A DNA stretch of 64,000 bases from an uncultured Capnocytophaga sp. (GTDB lineage Bacteria; Bacteroidota; Bacteroidia; Flavobacteriales; Flavobacteriaceae). Each line of letters opens with the position of its first letter. The first letter of the stretch is position 1. A program made the position numbers and the translations under genes. The stretch covers positions 1 to 64,000 of the forward strand of contig NZ_CALGWU010000039.1 of NCBI RefSeq assembly GCF_937936315.1. The letters run 5' to 3'. This document shows, in pieces, positions 1-5,834 of this stretch. The notes below the pieces were generated by a model. The model searched no databases. It had not been told where the DNA came from and saw only the letters and a list, made by a program, of their open reading frames with translations.

Positions 1-52
1 CCAGGACCCCAACATTAAAAGTGTTGTGCTCTACCAACTGAGCTACCAAGTC
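1..52 (-). tRNA. tRNA-Lys (anticodon TTT), 3' part cut off by the window edge
   Basis: Read on the minus strand the segment starts with the acceptor strand GACTTGG, then TA, the D-arm GCTCAGTTGGTAGAGC, and an anticodon stem-loop CAACA-CTTTTAA-TGTTG, giving anticodon TTT (lysine). The variable loop begins just before the edge; the T-arm and 3' acceptor strand lie outside the window. It lies 32 bases downstream of a second tRNA-Lys and is probably co-transcribed with it. Confidence 0.93.
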
Positions 53-84
53 CTATAAAAAATAACAATAATTGTATAACCCTG

Positions 85-157
85 TGACCCGGCAGGGGAT
101 CGAACCCTGGACCCCAACATTAAGAGTGTCGTGCTCTACCAGCTGAGCTACCGAGTC
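85..157 (-). tRNA. tRNA-Lys (anticodon CTT)
   Basis: A complete 73-base cloverleaf on the minus strand. The acceptor strand GACTCGG pairs with CCGGGTC and the discriminator is A. The D-arm is GCTCAGCTGGTAGAGC, the anticodon loop CTCTTAA gives CTT (lysine), and the T-arm is CAGGGTTCGATCCCCTG. The CCA tail is not encoded. It is the first gene of a tRNA-Lys pair behind a minus-strand promoter at 192-221. Having both TTT and CTT lysine tRNAs is somewhat generous for an A+T-rich genome. Confidence 0.95.
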
Positions 158-191
158 ATTATGACAATCAGTATTTTCTTGTTTGCGGGTG

Positions 192-221
192 CAAAGATAT
201 AACATTTTTTTTACGTAGCAA
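192..221 (-). promoter_or_regulatory. Bacteroidota-type promoter for the tRNA-Lys pair
   Basis: On the minus strand the -7 element TATCTTTG (192-199) follows a TTG (219-221) by 19 bases, matching the Bacteroidota sigma consensus TTTG-N19-TAnnTTTG. It faces the tRNA genes and is back to back with the aroK promoter. Confidence 0.7.
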
Positions 222-233
222 GAAAAAAAGTAT

Positions 234-241
234 TATTTTTG
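234..241 (+). promoter_or_regulatory. -7 element TATTTTTG upstream of aroK
   Basis: TATTTTTG fits TAnnTTTG and is followed by GC, as at most promoters in this window. It lies 52 bases before the aroK start. No clear -33 TTTG was found, so this is a weaker call. Confidence 0.5.
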
Positions 242-292
242 CATTTTATTTTTAAAGTATTTTTCAAAACCTTACAATCCAATAAATTACAG

Positions 293-817
293 ATGAAAAT
301 AATTTTACTCGGTTATATGGGAAGTGGTAAATCTACGCTTGGAAAAGCCTTAGCAGTTGCTAAAAATGTACCTTTTGTAGATCTTGATACTTATATTGCT
401 ACTGCCGAAAAAATGAGTGTGCAAGATATTTTTGCTACCAAAGGAGAGATATATTTTCGCAAAAAAGAAACCTTCTATTTGCAAGAACTCCTGCAAAAAG
501 AAGGTGATTGTATACTTTCATTAGGGGGAGGTACCCCTTGTTTTGGCAATAATATGCAATTGATAAAAGGTGAAGGTAATATTTCTATTTATTTAAAATA
601 CCTGCCTAAAACCTTAGCAAAACGTTTGGCTAAATCCACCTCCCGACCTTTGCTAAAGGAACTAAAAAAGGAGGATTTAGAAGATTTTATTCGCAAGCAT
701 CTCTTTGAGCGCAATGCGTTTTATACTCAAGCTACTCATAGTCTCGCAATGGATGAATTGACTAAAGAGGAAAGTTTGCAGCAAATACTTACAATACTTT
801 CAAACTACTCACTTTAG
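293..817 (+). CDS. aroK: Shikimate kinase
   Basis: Phosphorylates shikimate at the 3-OH with ATP, in the chorismate pathway, in the cytosol. The 174-residue product is the usual family length. A Walker A loop GYMGSGKST lies at residues 7-15, a substrate-binding DLDTYI near 31-36, the GGGTPC turn in the middle, and the lid arginine in RPLL. The reading frame is open back to 239, but the ATG at 293 starts exactly where the family starts (MKIILLGYMG) and leaves room for a promoter at 234-241. The 3' end overlaps the converging batE gene by 29 bases. Confidence 0.95.
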   Translation: MKIILLGYMGSGKSTLGKALAVAKNVPFVDLDTYIATAEKMSVQDIFATKGEIYFRKKETFYLQELLQKEGDCILSLGGGTPCFGNNMQLIKGEGNISIYLKYLPKTLAKRLAKSTSRPLLKELKKEDLEDFIRKHLFERNAFYTQATHSLAMDELTKEESLQQILTILSNYSL

Positions 818-1547
818 TCCAACCAGTTTTTCCATTAGCTAAACGTATTTTTACCCAATCGTTCTTCTTTTCGGTAATCTCTACTTTGGTGCCTTCGTGT
901 AGTTGTAGCACCTCACTGCTATAGGCATTAGCTTCCGAGAATACTCGTACTGTTTTGTCAAATAAGATAGCGTACTTCTCACCATCTACTTGTTTTTTGT
1001 GAAAGTTTGCAATAAAATAGGTGCCTACTGCTATTGCTACTGATACGAACATTAGAGTGAAAAAGAGTCGTTTGAGAGAGCTTTTTTCTAAAAAATAGTA
1101 GCAAAGAAAACTTAATACAAAGGCGATGACACCTATTATAGAGAGTATTGCCCACGTCTGTAAGCTAAATAGTCCTGTAACAGCATCAGAGAACTGGCGT
1201 AACCACGTTTTGGGCAGAGGTACAATCGCATCTACTTTCATTTGGTTTGCCAATAATAGTCCGTCTTTAGCCTGCTGATTATCGGGGTTGAGCTGTAGGG
1301 CTTTCTCATAATAATAAATGCTCTCTGGTACGTGATTTAGCTTGTAGTGAGCATTTGCTAAATTGTAGTACAAAGCAGACGATTCTTTTCCGTGTGCTAA
1401 TATAGCTTTGTATTGCTCAATAGCGTTTGTATATTCACCTTGCTGATAATACTGAGCACCTTTTTCAAACAGATTGATATGGTTGTCTTGTGAAAAAAGT
1501 TGCACAGAAACTAACAGAAGGATATAGATAAAAATATTATTTTTCAT
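789..1547 (-). CDS. batE: BatE-like TPR and SH3 domain membrane protein
   Basis: Last gene of the bat (Bacteroides aerotolerance) cluster. The 252-residue protein has a signal peptide (1-19, ending LFSQ), TPR repeats at about 25-95, two membrane segments around 130-152 and 160-182, and a C-terminal bacterial SH3 domain of about 60 residues ending in GKTGWTKVSSLKVL. TPR plus SH3 downstream of batD is the normal BatE arrangement. It starts 12 bases after the batD stop. The Bat proteins are thought to form a periplasm-facing membrane complex tied to stress or envelope function, but the biochemical role is not settled. Confidence 0.85.
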   Translation of the reverse strand: MKNNIFIYILLLVSVQLFSQDNHINLFEKGAQYYQQGEYTNAIEQYKAILAHGKESSALYYNLANAHYKLNHVPESIYYYEKALQLNPDNQQAKDGLLLANQMKVDAIVPLPKTWLRQFSDAVTGLFSLQTWAILSIIGVIAFVLSFLCYYFLEKSSLKRLFFTLMFVSVAIAVGTYFIANFHKKQVDGEKYAILFDKTVRVFSEANAYSSEVLQLHEGTKVEITEKKNDWVKIRLANGKTGWTKVSSLKVL

Positions 1548-1559
1548 TTTGTTTAGCGA

Positions 1560-3335
1560 TTACTTGTTTTTCACTTGTTTGTCGAGTGCTGAAATCACTT
1601 CTACAGCATCTCCAAAATCTTTTTCCATAGAGGCATCGGTGTGGTGTTGTGAATATCGTGCCATTTCACAATTAGCGAGTAATGCCATAAATTGTGTTAC
1701 AGTAGCCTCATTAGCCTTTTGGTTGAGCAATAATTCAGTGATTTTATCTTTGCTCATTTCGGCAGTTTCAATCTTCAATTTAGCTTTTAAATAATTGTGT
1801 AAAGCGCGTTCCAAGGCTTCGTAGAATGTGTTTTTATCACCTAATTTGCGTTTGGCTTCGCCTAAATATTTCTTTGCTAATCTGTTAGCTGCCCTTACTT
1901 TATTTCCTTCTACATCACTAGCTCTTTGCATTCTGATATGCCACCAAATAAGAGCTATCGGGATGAGCAATAATGGCAAGAACAACCACAAATAGTAGCT
2001 GGTAGAACCGAAGAATACAGGAGTGTGTATATCTTGGAAGTCGGCATTCATTTGCAAACCACCTAAAGTTTTAGGAGCGGTAGTCGGTTCGTTGGCTGTA
2101 GTGTCACTATCAGGGGTAGGACCTTCAGTTACATCTATCCATAAATCATTTGTTTTTACAGTTTCATACTTTTGTGTTTTAGGGTTAAAGTACGAAAAAG
2201 AGAGTCCAGAGATAGGGTATTTACCTTTGTAGGCAGGGACAATGGTGTAGGTTTGCTCTAACCTACCTTTCATTCCGCTATTAAGTGAGGGCAGTACATC
2301 GTCTTTTTGTTCAGGTGCATAGACTTCTAATGACGATGGGAAATTAGGTTTAGGCAAATCAAACAATTTGAAATTACCATTACCCGATATTTCTAATTTT
2401 AGCTGAGTGCTCTCATTGGCTTTCAGGGTGGGTTGGGAGAGGTTAACAGCAAATGAAAAATCGCCTACAGCTCCCGAAAAATTATCGGGTTTACCTTGTT
2501 CAGGCAATGGTTTTACATTGATTACTGTACTACCTGAAGAAACTTTTCTTTCCATACTTTCGTATACAAGACTGCCAAAGAAATCGCGTTGTCCTGTAGG
2601 GGCAGTAAGTAATATATTTAAATCCAAAGGTTCTAAGGTGATACTACCCGTTTTTTGGGGATAGAGTATCATTTTGCGTCTCATCACTACAGTGCGATAC
2701 ACCTGACCTTTGTAGGTGCGTTCTTCTACTTGATAGTCATTTGATCTAATCTCTTGACTCCAAAACTCAGGATATTTAGGAGTATTCAGCTCTTGGAAGT
2801 TATTTACGGCAATGCCTCTACCTACATATAAGCGGTAAGTAACAATTACAGCCTCGTTTAGGTAAGGATTAGGGTTTGATACTTCGGCTAAGAGGAATAA
2901 GCCTTCACGCGCGTAATCATTGCTATTTTTTTCTATTGAAGGAGCTTTTACAGCCTCAGTAACGGTAATTGCTATAGGGGTTGTTTTGTAAGTTCTGCCA
3001 TCAATTTCTATACTTGCTTGCCCAATGGTAAATTTACCTTTTGCAGTAGGCTCTAAGATGTAAATATAAGTCTTAGAAAAACTACTTACCCCATTAATCC
3101 ACGATTTAGAAACCGATTGAGAGGGACCCATTATTACTCTAAATCCTTGAAAATTAGGCGGTGTAAAGTTGTCGCCATCTTTATTCATAGAAAACTCTAT
3201 GCGCAAACGTTCATTAGCGCCTAATTGATTTTTGCTCACTTCGGCTTTGAACTCTACTTGCTGTGCATAGATATTTTGTAATAACAAAGTTATAAAAAAT
3301 ATAAAAAATATAATCTTGCTTTTCATCTTACTCAC
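1560..3335 (-). CDS. batD: BatD-like protein (oxygen-tolerance family)
   Basis: The 591-residue protein has an N-terminal signal peptide (ending NIYAQQ), a long extracytoplasmic region of beta-sandwich type with the BatD pattern GFRVIMGPSQS...SFSKTYIYILEP, a single membrane helix at about 445-470 (YYLWLFLPLLLIPIALIWW), and a basic cytoplasmic tail rich in Lys and Glu. An alternative start lies three codons in (3326), giving a cleaner signal peptide. It sits between batC (44-base gap) and batE (12-base gap). The large exported domain probably contacts the other Bat proteins; that is inference. Confidence 0.88.
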   Translation of the reverse strand: MSKMKSKIIFFIFFITLLLQNIYAQQVEFKAEVSKNQLGANERLRIEFSMNKDGDNFTPPNFQGFRVIMGPSQSVSKSWINGVSSFSKTYIYILEPTAKGKFTIGQASIEIDGRTYKTTPIAITVTEAVKAPSIEKNSNDYAREGLFLLAEVSNPNPYLNEAVIVTYRLYVGRGIAVNNFQELNTPKYPEFWSQEIRSNDYQVEERTYKGQVYRTVVMRRKMILYPQKTGSITLEPLDLNILLTAPTGQRDFFGSLVYESMERKVSSGSTVINVKPLPEQGKPDNFSGAVGDFSFAVNLSQPTLKANESTQLKLEISGNGNFKLFDLPKPNFPSSLEVYAPEQKDDVLPSLNSGMKGRLEQTYTIVPAYKGKYPISGLSFSYFNPKTQKYETVKTNDLWIDVTEGPTPDSDTTANEPTTAPKTLGGLQMNADFQDIHTPVFFGSTSYYLWLFLPLLLIPIALIWWHIRMQRASDVEGNKVRAANRLAKKYLGEAKRKLGDKNTFYEALERALHNYLKAKLKIETAEMSKDKITELLLNQKANEATVTQFMALLANCEMARYSQHHTDASMEKDFGDAVEVISALDKQVKNK

Positions 3336-3379
3336 ATACCCACTATTGTGGGCTTAACTAATTACTTGTTATCTGATTA

Positions 3380-4321
3380 TTACCAATCTTTTTCTGATTT
3401 AGCGCGCTGACCTTTTACTTTTTGGGCATTGATTTTCTCTTGGGTTTTGCGTTCTTCGTTGTTCATAGCTTCTAAAATACGTTCCATTTGTTGTGGTGAA
3501 AGAGACGATGGACGCTGTTGTCTACCTTGTCCTTGTCCGTTTTGGTCTTTATCTTGTTGATTGTTTTGATTAGGGTCTTTTTGATCGTTACCCTTATCCT
3601 TATTTTTATCTTGCTTGTTATCGCCTTGTTCTTTGTTGTCCTTATTATCTTGGTTGTTCTGGTTATTTTTATTATTTTGGTTTTGGTTATTCTGGTTTTG
3701 TTGATTTTGCTGATTGTTTTGGTTTTGTTGATTTTGTTGATTGTTTTGATTTTGTTGATTTTGTTGATTGTTTTGGTTTTGTTGATTTTGTTGATTGTTC
3801 TGATTTTGCTGGTTATTTTTATCTTTATCGTTCTTGTTGTCTTGTGGAGGTGGAGGATTTTGTTTGAGCATTTCTTTGGCTACAGCCAAATTGTAACGAG
3901 TTTCCTCGTCTTTAGGGTTATGGCGAAGAGCTTCTTTATAAGTAAGAACAGCCTTTTCGTATTCTTTTTTCTTCATAAAAGCATTACCCAAATTGTGGAA
4001 CGCTCTATGTTTTTCGTCTTCACTGATTTTATCGGAAGCAGAAGCGTTTTTGAGTCGGGAGAAAGCCTCGTCATAACTTTTTTGTTGGTAATACATAGTG
4101 CCGAGGTTATATTGGGCAGTAGCATTGTTTTTATCTTCGGCTATTGCTTTGCGATATTCCACTTCGGCTTGTATAGGTTTATCACTTTTGAGGGCAGTAT
4201 TGCCTTCATAAGTGTATTTTTTAGAGTTAACCATTGCTTTTTGAGCTTCTTTCTCTGCTTTGGCTTGAGCGAAAGCAGAGAGAGATAGTAAGGATAATGA
4301 TATGTACAGAATGTTTTTCAT
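3380..4321 (-). CDS. batC: BatC-like TPR protein with a Gln/Asn-rich tract
   Basis: The product has a signal peptide (MKNILYISLSLLSLSAFAQ), TPR repeats at about 25-145 with typical YNLGTMYY and HNLGNAFM motifs, then a hydrophilic region from about 165 made almost entirely of Asn, Gln, Lys and Asp, with short repeated NQQNQQNQN units, and a charged C-terminus. The frame is open to 4363, but the upstream part encodes MEGLGGGLKE from a C-rich repeat; the ATG at 4319-4321 gives a proper signal peptide and is preferred (313 residues). It belongs to the bat operon. The Q/N tract probably varies in length between strains. Confidence 0.85.
   Translation of the reverse strand: MKNILYISLSLLSLSAFAQAKAEKEAQKAMVNSKKYTYEGNTALKSDKPIQAEVEYRKAIAEDKNNATAQYNLGTMYYQQKSYDEAFSRLKNASASDKISEDEKHRAFHNLGNAFMKKKEYEKAVLTYKEALRHNPKDEETRYNLAVAKEMLKQNPPPPQDNKNDKDKNNQQNQNNQQNQQNQNNQQNQQNQNNQQNQQNQNNQQNQQNQNNQNQNNKNNQNNQDNKDNKEQGDNKQDKNKDKGNDQKDPNQNNQQDKDQNGQGQGRQQRPSSLSPQQMERILEAMNNEERKTQEKINAQKVKGQRAKSEKDW
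3655..3815 (-). repeat. Tandem low-complexity repeat coding the BatC Asn/Gln tract
   Basis: A run of near-identical units (plus-strand sense TTGTTGATTTTGTTGATTG, read on the minus strand as CAA and AAT codons) encodes repeated NQQNQQNQN. Such purely repetitive DNA is prone to slippage and length change. The opposite strand carries an artefactual Leu/Ile/Val-rich open frame. Confidence 0.85.
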
Positions 4322-4343
4322 AGTAGAAAATATCTCTTTGAGA

Positions 4344-4370
4344 CCTCCCCCTAGCCCCTCCAAAGGGGGA
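4344..4370. repeat. C-rich/G-rich inverted-repeat element between batB and batC
   Basis: The segment reads CCTCCCCCTAGCCCC followed by TCCAAAGGGGGA. TCCCCC at one end can pair with GGGGGA at the other, or CCCC with GGGG in a tighter hairpin. It is far more GC-rich than its surroundings and lies in the batC leader. A dispersed intergenic repeat is the likeliest explanation; no second full copy was seen in this window. Confidence 0.5.
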
Positions 4371-4413
4371 ACTAGTGTTGGTCATCATACACGGATTTTT
4401 TTATTCTTATTTA

Positions 4414-5451
4414 TTACTTTTCTTTTTCATTAAAAAGATTTAATTTCTTTACCCATTGCGTTTTGCGTTCAAAAATGGTGAGATCTAATAGGAGTAATAG
4501 CAAAGCACCTCCTAAAAACCACTGAAATTGATCTTTAAAATCTACAAACTTTTGAGTGTCAAACTGACTCTTTTCAGTACCATCTAATATTTTATTAATT
4601 TGGTTCACCGCTTTTTGAGTGTTATCACCGTTGAGGTATTCACCTCCTGCATTGCTCGCTATCTGTTGCAAGAGTTCAGGGTTGAGCTTGGTAATTACTA
4701 CCTCGCCATTGCTGTCGCGTTTATAAGTTTGTCCATCTCCTTCTTTTATAGGAATAGGTGCTCCTTTTTCAGTACCAATACCTATAGTGTAAATATGCAC
4801 CCCTTTTTCTTGTGCTTCCGAAGCAATTTCAGTAGCCCCCATTTCGTGATCTTCACCATCGCTGAGGATAAAGAGCAGGCGAGCTGTAGGGGTTTTGTCA
4901 TCGAAATAATTGCTTGCCATACGTATTGCCTCTTGAATAGCTGTACCTTGTGAGGAAAGCATATCGGTATTCATACCTTGGAGAAACATTTTCGCTGCTG
5001 AATGGTCGGTTGTGAGTGCTAATTGTGGGTAAGCACTTGCTGCATAAGCCACAATGCCCACGCGGTCGCCTTTTAACTGACTGATAGTCTCAAATGCAAT
5101 GCGTTTTGCTTTTTCTAAACGGTTAGGAGCGACATCTTCGGCAAGCATACTCTTAGAAACATCGATAGCAAAAACGATATCTACCCCTTCGCGTTTCACA
5201 GTCTCAATTTTAGTACCTATTTTAGGATTAGCTAAAGCGATACTCAATAGTATAAATACCACAGCTAAAACACTCCACTTTACCCATAGTTTAAACCGAG
5301 AGCGATTAGGTGCCAAACGCTTAAGGACTGCAGGAGAGGCAAATTGCTTTTGTAACCTGCGTTTGCGAAGCATTGAAAAAGCAAAAATGATGAATAGCGG
5401 AATGAGTATTGCTATGAGCCAAAAATATATTTTTTCGTCGATGTGAACCAT
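4414..5451 (-). CDS. batB: BatA/BatB-like von Willebrand factor A membrane protein
   Basis: The 345-residue protein has two N-terminal membrane helices (about 8-27 and 55-75), a VWA domain from about 90 to 290, and a C-terminal helix near 310-330. The metal-binding MIDAS motif is intact as DVSKS (Asp97, Ser99, Ser101), with the later SDGEDHE element. This is the arrangement of BatA and BatB. As it directly precedes batC it is called batB, but only one VWA gene is present, and no moxR, DUF58 or second VWA gene lies upstream: carB follows on the other strand. It is first in the operon, with a minus-strand promoter near 5536. Confidence 0.85.
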   Translation of the reverse strand: MVHIDEKIYFWLIAILIPLFIIFAFSMLRKRRLQKQFASPAVLKRLAPNRSRFKLWVKWSVLAVVFILLSIALANPKIGTKIETVKREGVDIVFAIDVSKSMLAEDVAPNRLEKAKRIAFETISQLKGDRVGIVAYAASAYPQLALTTDHSAAKMFLQGMNTDMLSSQGTAIQEAIRMASNYFDDKTPTARLLFILSDGEDHEMGATEIASEAQEKGVHIYTIGIGTEKGAPIPIKEGDGQTYKRDSNGEVVITKLNPELLQQIASNAGGEYLNGDNTQKAVNQINKILDGTEKSQFDTQKFVDFKDQFQWFLGGALLLLLLDLTIFERKTQWVKKLNLFNEKEK

Positions 5452-5535
5452 AGTTAATTAGTAAATAAGCCAATTTGGCAAATTGTTGATTTGAAATGAG
5501 TAGATTGTGATAATCAAATATTGCGCCAAACGCTG

Positions 5536-5543
5536 CAAAGATA
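5536..5543 (-). promoter_or_regulatory. -7 element TATCTTTG for the bat operon
   Basis: On the minus strand TATCTTTG followed by GC lies 85 bases upstream of batB. No clean TTTG is seen 19 bases further up. It is back to back with the carB promoter. Confidence 0.55.
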
Positions 5544-5614
5544 GTAATAATTTCTTAATTTAGACATTAGTTATTAGTTGCTAACGACTAACCCCTAAAA
5601 ACAAACAACTATTT

Positions 5615-5645
5615 TTTGTTATTTTTAAAATAATTAGTACCTTTG
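5615..5645 (+). promoter_or_regulatory. Promoter of the carB leader
   Basis: TTTG (5615-5618), exactly 19 bases, then TACCTTTG (5638-5645) followed by GC: a full match to the Bacteroidota consensus. Transcription would start near 5652, about 180 bases before carB, leaving a long leader. No second promoter is seen between the leader hairpins and carB. Confidence 0.8.
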
Positions 5646-5668
5646 CCCCCGTTATTCAACGATATTAA

Positions 5669-5770
5669 ATGAGCACACTAAAGAATATTAAACCACAAGC
5701 ACTCCCTAGTGTCCCTTTACGCAGTACTCTCAAGAGATGCGCTGGAATATTCTTTTTTATAATACAATAG
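5669..5770 (+). CDS. Putative 33-residue leader peptide upstream of carB
   Basis: An ATG at 5669 opens a 33-codon frame ending at TAG 5768-5770. The start follows an A/T-rich stretch (GATATTAA), compatible with Bacteroidota initiation. The end of the peptide is AGIFFFIIQ, encoded by a uridine-rich run, and its stop codon lies in the base of the second hairpin (5766-5807). A short translated frame ending in a U-rich Phe/Ile stretch directly before a terminator in front of a pyrimidine gene is the arrangement known from the enterobacterial pyrBI leader. Whether this frame is translated is inference; it could be chance in a structured RNA. Confidence 0.45.
   Translation: MSTLKNIKPQALPSVPLRSTLKRCAGIFFFIIQ
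5680..5757 (+). ncRNA. Structured leader domain upstream of carB (first hairpin)
   Basis: AAAGAATATT (5680-5689) pairs with AATATTCTTT (5746-5755), 10 base pairs ending in a U-run. Inside it CCA pairs with TGG, and two small hairpins can form: CACT-ccct-AGTG, and CGCA...TGCG with an inner CTC-tcaa-GAG. The result is a three-way junction closed by a terminator-like stem. It could be a terminator or pause element in the carB leader, or a short independent RNA. Confidence 0.55.
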
Positions 5771-5807
5771 CTATGTTTTTCTTTTGAAAAATGTAGCTAT
5801 TTTTTTA
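5766..5807 (+). terminator. Putative attenuator directly upstream of carB
   Basis: AATAGCTA-tg-TTTTT pairs with AAAAA-tg-TAGCTATT, followed by a run of T. It ends 28 bases before the carB ATG with no promoter in between, so carB transcription has to read through it. That placement suggests attenuation, not the end of an upstream gene. Confidence 0.7.
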
Positions 5808-5834
5808 TGATAAACACAGCAATATCTATATAAA

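Noticed and set aside
1..160. tRNA genes as an integration site for a mobile element
   Set aside because: No direct repeat of the tRNA 3' end and no integrase gene was seen on this side; the other side is outside the window.
3518..4288. A 256-codon Leu/Ile/Val-rich open frame on the plus strand
   Set aside because: It is exactly opposite the Asn/Gln tract and TPR part of batC; CAA and AAT codons read backwards give Leu and Ile. No protein signature, no promoter.
5680..5757. Treating the carB leader domain as a known riboswitch
   Set aside because: No conserved core of any pyrimidine-linked riboswitch or PyrR site was recognised; only a structured leader is claimed.
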